The notes under the pieces are model-generated. The model made no database searches. It was not told where the DNA came from and was given only the letters and a program-made list of their open reading frames with translations. From Homalodisca vitripennis (Eukaryota > Arthropoda > Insecta > Hemiptera > Cicadellidae), in the NCBI RefSeq assembly GCF_021130785.1, contig NC_060207.1, forward strand, positions 190,362,001-190,426,000: a DNA stretch of 64,000 nt, written 5' to 3'. The position numbers were made by a program, and so were the translations under genes. Below are positions 61,861-64,000 of this stretch, in pieces. How positions within the stretch are numbered: the first letter of the stretch is position 1; each line of letters begins with the position of its first letter.

Positions 61861-62123
61861 ATTAAATACTTATGGTTACACCTTGAAATGTTTCTACGCT
61901 TTTAAAAAGTGATGATGCTCAATGTCTTACTTCAAGTGCTGCACTACTAAAAATTACTATTACTAAATACTAATTCTGAATTAATATATTTAAAGGTGTT
62001 TTCTTGATATAGATCTTTCTGTATTTACACATAAATTCGGTAGGATTTTCCGTCATGTACCATGTCTAACAGTCGCAAGCTGCAGACCAGAAGCTAAATT
62101 GCTCTAAGAAATTAGATTTACTC

Positions 62124-62125
<2 letters not shown>

Positions 62126-62205
<80 letters not shown>
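62126..62205. repeat. (TA)n microsatellite with central ACAC
   Basis: A TA run of about 75 bases, interrupted by TACACATA near 62,170. The minus frame of repeated Tyr/Ile across it is an artefact of the repeat. Confidence 0.95.
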
Positions 62206-62208
<3 letters not shown>

Positions 62209-62689
62209 GTAAATTATTATTATTAACTTGTATTGTCAATATAAGTTTGACAATAAAAGTTTGACAATTTATTGCGTATTTTGGGATGATATTCCTGTAG
62301 CTATTGTACAAAAATAAATAAATAAAAATTTAACTGAAATTTTCTTGAATTTCTTCTCAAATTAGACTTAGCTTCACAAAAAACTTTTCTAGTCGTTTCG
62401 AAGAATGTACACAATTTTAAATAACTGCACATAAAATATATTATTGATAATAATAGCAATAATGACAATCATGTAATATTGAATAATAGCATAAAAATAG
62501 ATGAGCTGTTTAAAAGTCTTTTTTTGGATAGTATATAAAGTGTAAAACTAAACATTTCACAATTTTATCTTATATTTTTTTACTTTTATTTTAAAGTAAT
62601 TTCCTTTTTACTTAGGACGTGTCTAAACAAAATGTGATGTTTTCGTTTGTACATATATTAATTAATAAGTTTTTTTAGGAAGTAAGAGA
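62206..62689. other. AT-rich sequence, no gene seen
   Basis: No supported feature. Confidence 0.5.
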
Positions 62690-62840
62690 ACACTAGCCCA
62701 CGTATTGCGTATCAAGCTTCTTTGAAGTTAAATATAAAATTATAAGTCCGTAGCTCATTTCATTCTTTAGATCTCTAGCGGACAGATGGACAGAAGAGAA
62801 ATTTTGCCACCCTACTGACTAATAGGCTTCAATTATGCTT
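62690..62840 (-). repeat. module M1, inverted copy 5, partial
   Basis: Shares with other M1 copies CGTATTGCGTATCAAGCTT, AAGTCCGTAGCTCATTTCATTCTT and GATCTCTAGCGGACAGA. Diverged and truncated. Confidence 0.7.
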
Positions 62841-63369
62841 AACAATCCTATGGATGTAAAAATGAAGCGTCATGCGAAATAAAAAAAGTACGGAAGGAAT
62901 TTTTATTGGCATCTTAGGGTTATAATGCTACTCTAACACTCACTCTAAACCCATATAGAGAAAAAAATCAACAAATACTATGTTGAATTTTTGTGAATAA
63001 AATTTAAAGCAAAATTTCAGTCCATAGGTCAAATTGTTTTAAAAATAATTATTTGGAAACAGACTCACAGGCAGATAAACAGAGAATAAAGAAGTTTACC
63101 TAGAACCCCTAGTGATGCCTAAGCAAAGTATACATTTTTAAGTTAAGAGTTTAATTAATTTTCATGAAATCTACTTAAGTTACAGCATTCCTGTGGTTAC
63201 CCAAATCCAATGGCAAGACGTGCCATCATCAAATTATTTTTTTTTCTATATATATAAATAAACCAACACCACAATACAAGAGCATTGCAGGACTCTTGTG
63301 CAGCGAAATTATTACTGACCAATCCCACCAAATTACTTTTTACATGTATAAATATGCTATTTGTTAAAT
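62841..63369. other. AT-rich sequence, no gene seen
   Basis: No supported feature. Confidence 0.5.
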
Positions 63370-63760
63370 TTTCAAATACTTTTTCTCAGTTTGTTTTACG
63401 ATTTGCTTGCTACTATGGTTATTCATGATTATGGATGGAATACGAATGTAAAAGTATTTTCTCAATATAAAACTAGTTTTTTCGATATATAAAATTAAGT
63501 TTTTCCAGTCTTTCGAGTGATGCGCTTCCTCAACGTTCAGCCAATAAACTTGATATCAGACCTTCAGTACCATTCCAGGTCACCACAACAGAAACTCCTC
63601 TAAGAAACACAGCAGTTACAGAGGCAATAACGTGGCTTACTACTCATGATATACGGGCTATATTTATCCGGTTATAAATCTTTGCAAATGTCCTCTTTTA
63701 TCCCTATAACTCCTACATACAACTGTAGGTTGATTTAAAATATGGTCTTTAAAGAAGCTA
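63370..63760 (-). repeat. end of block P, inverted copy
   Basis: Inverse counterpart of 30,700-30,970 and 40,820-41,110. It contains CGTGGCTTACTACTCATGAT and the CATTCCAGGTCACCACAACA region almost unchanged. It sits at the window edge, so a third copy of block P may continue beyond 64,000. Confidence 0.9.
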
Positions 63761-64000
63761 TTGTCTATGAAAAATTAGAACTGAGTTAATTTGTTATCAT
63801 ATCAAGAATTCGTCGGTGAAATTTCAAGGTGTGTTTTATTTCGCACACATTATATGTAAATTATATTTAAACAATCTAAAAAATCTCAGAAAATACATTA
63901 TATTTATGATGTAATGTAAAATATATAAAGTCCCAAAGCTATGTAATGATCCACGTATAAAATCGCAGTACCCGTTAGTATGTTAACTATCACAGCAGTG

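Noticed and set aside
62066..62311. Open frame with long Tyr/Ile repeats
   Set aside because: Translation of a (TA)n microsatellite.
9110..63760. Giant Maverick/Polinton or Helitron
   Set aside because: No polymerase, integrase, ATPase or Rep/helicase reading frame occurs in any module, and no constant long TIR was found for the whole unit.

Overview
The window looks like repeat-rich, AT-rich intergenic DNA from a eukaryote. An insect or other arthropod is most likely, but I cannot name a species. The reasons are: almost no long open frames, introns and splice signals around the few coding-like pieces, long (TA)n runs, a satellite array, a tRNA-derived SINE, a mariner-type transposon, a solo LTR and several MITE-like elements. 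No complete, intact protein-coding gene is visible. Most short open frames lie inside repeats and are accidental.

Layout. 1-5 kb: a decayed two-exon gene fragment (about 1.2-1.9 kb), then a satellite of about 13 monomers of about 170 bp (2.2-4.4 kb). 5-9 kb: AT-rich sequence with several perfect palindromes and hairpins. 9-25 kb: dispersed repeat blocks mostly in + orientation. 26 kb: a 183-bp SINE with 13-bp target-site duplications. 27.2-27.7 kb: a TA-flanked MITE. 27.7-31 kb and 38.7-41.1 kb: two diverged copies of one block; only the first carries a 57-bp x 9 tandem array and an extra stretch of about 560 bp. 33-36.4 kb: a second + copy of the block seen at 11-16 kb. 36.6-36.9 kb (minus): the best protein-coding candidate, a terminal exon with splice acceptor, 60-residue Cys-rich reading frame, stop and AATAAA signal. 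41.5-42.0 kb: a GC-richer island with decayed RING-finger-like motifs. 43.0-45.5 kb: a complete but dead mariner-type element with TIRs of about 490 bp and a frameshifted transposase that has lost a catalytic Asp. 46.3-47.1 kb: another TIR element. 47.8-63.8 kb: mostly the same repeat blocks as the left part, now in inverted orientation, interrupted by a TIR element of about 760 bp (49.3-50.1 kb) and a 1.3-kb solo LTR (52.7-54.0 kb).

The main structural theme is a mosaic of one large set of repeat modules, repeated up to five times, forward in the left half and mainly reversed in the right half, with younger elements inserted into them. Comparing module copies gives 'empty sites' that date and delimit several of the insertions. 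I see no defence system, operon or RNA-gene cluster.
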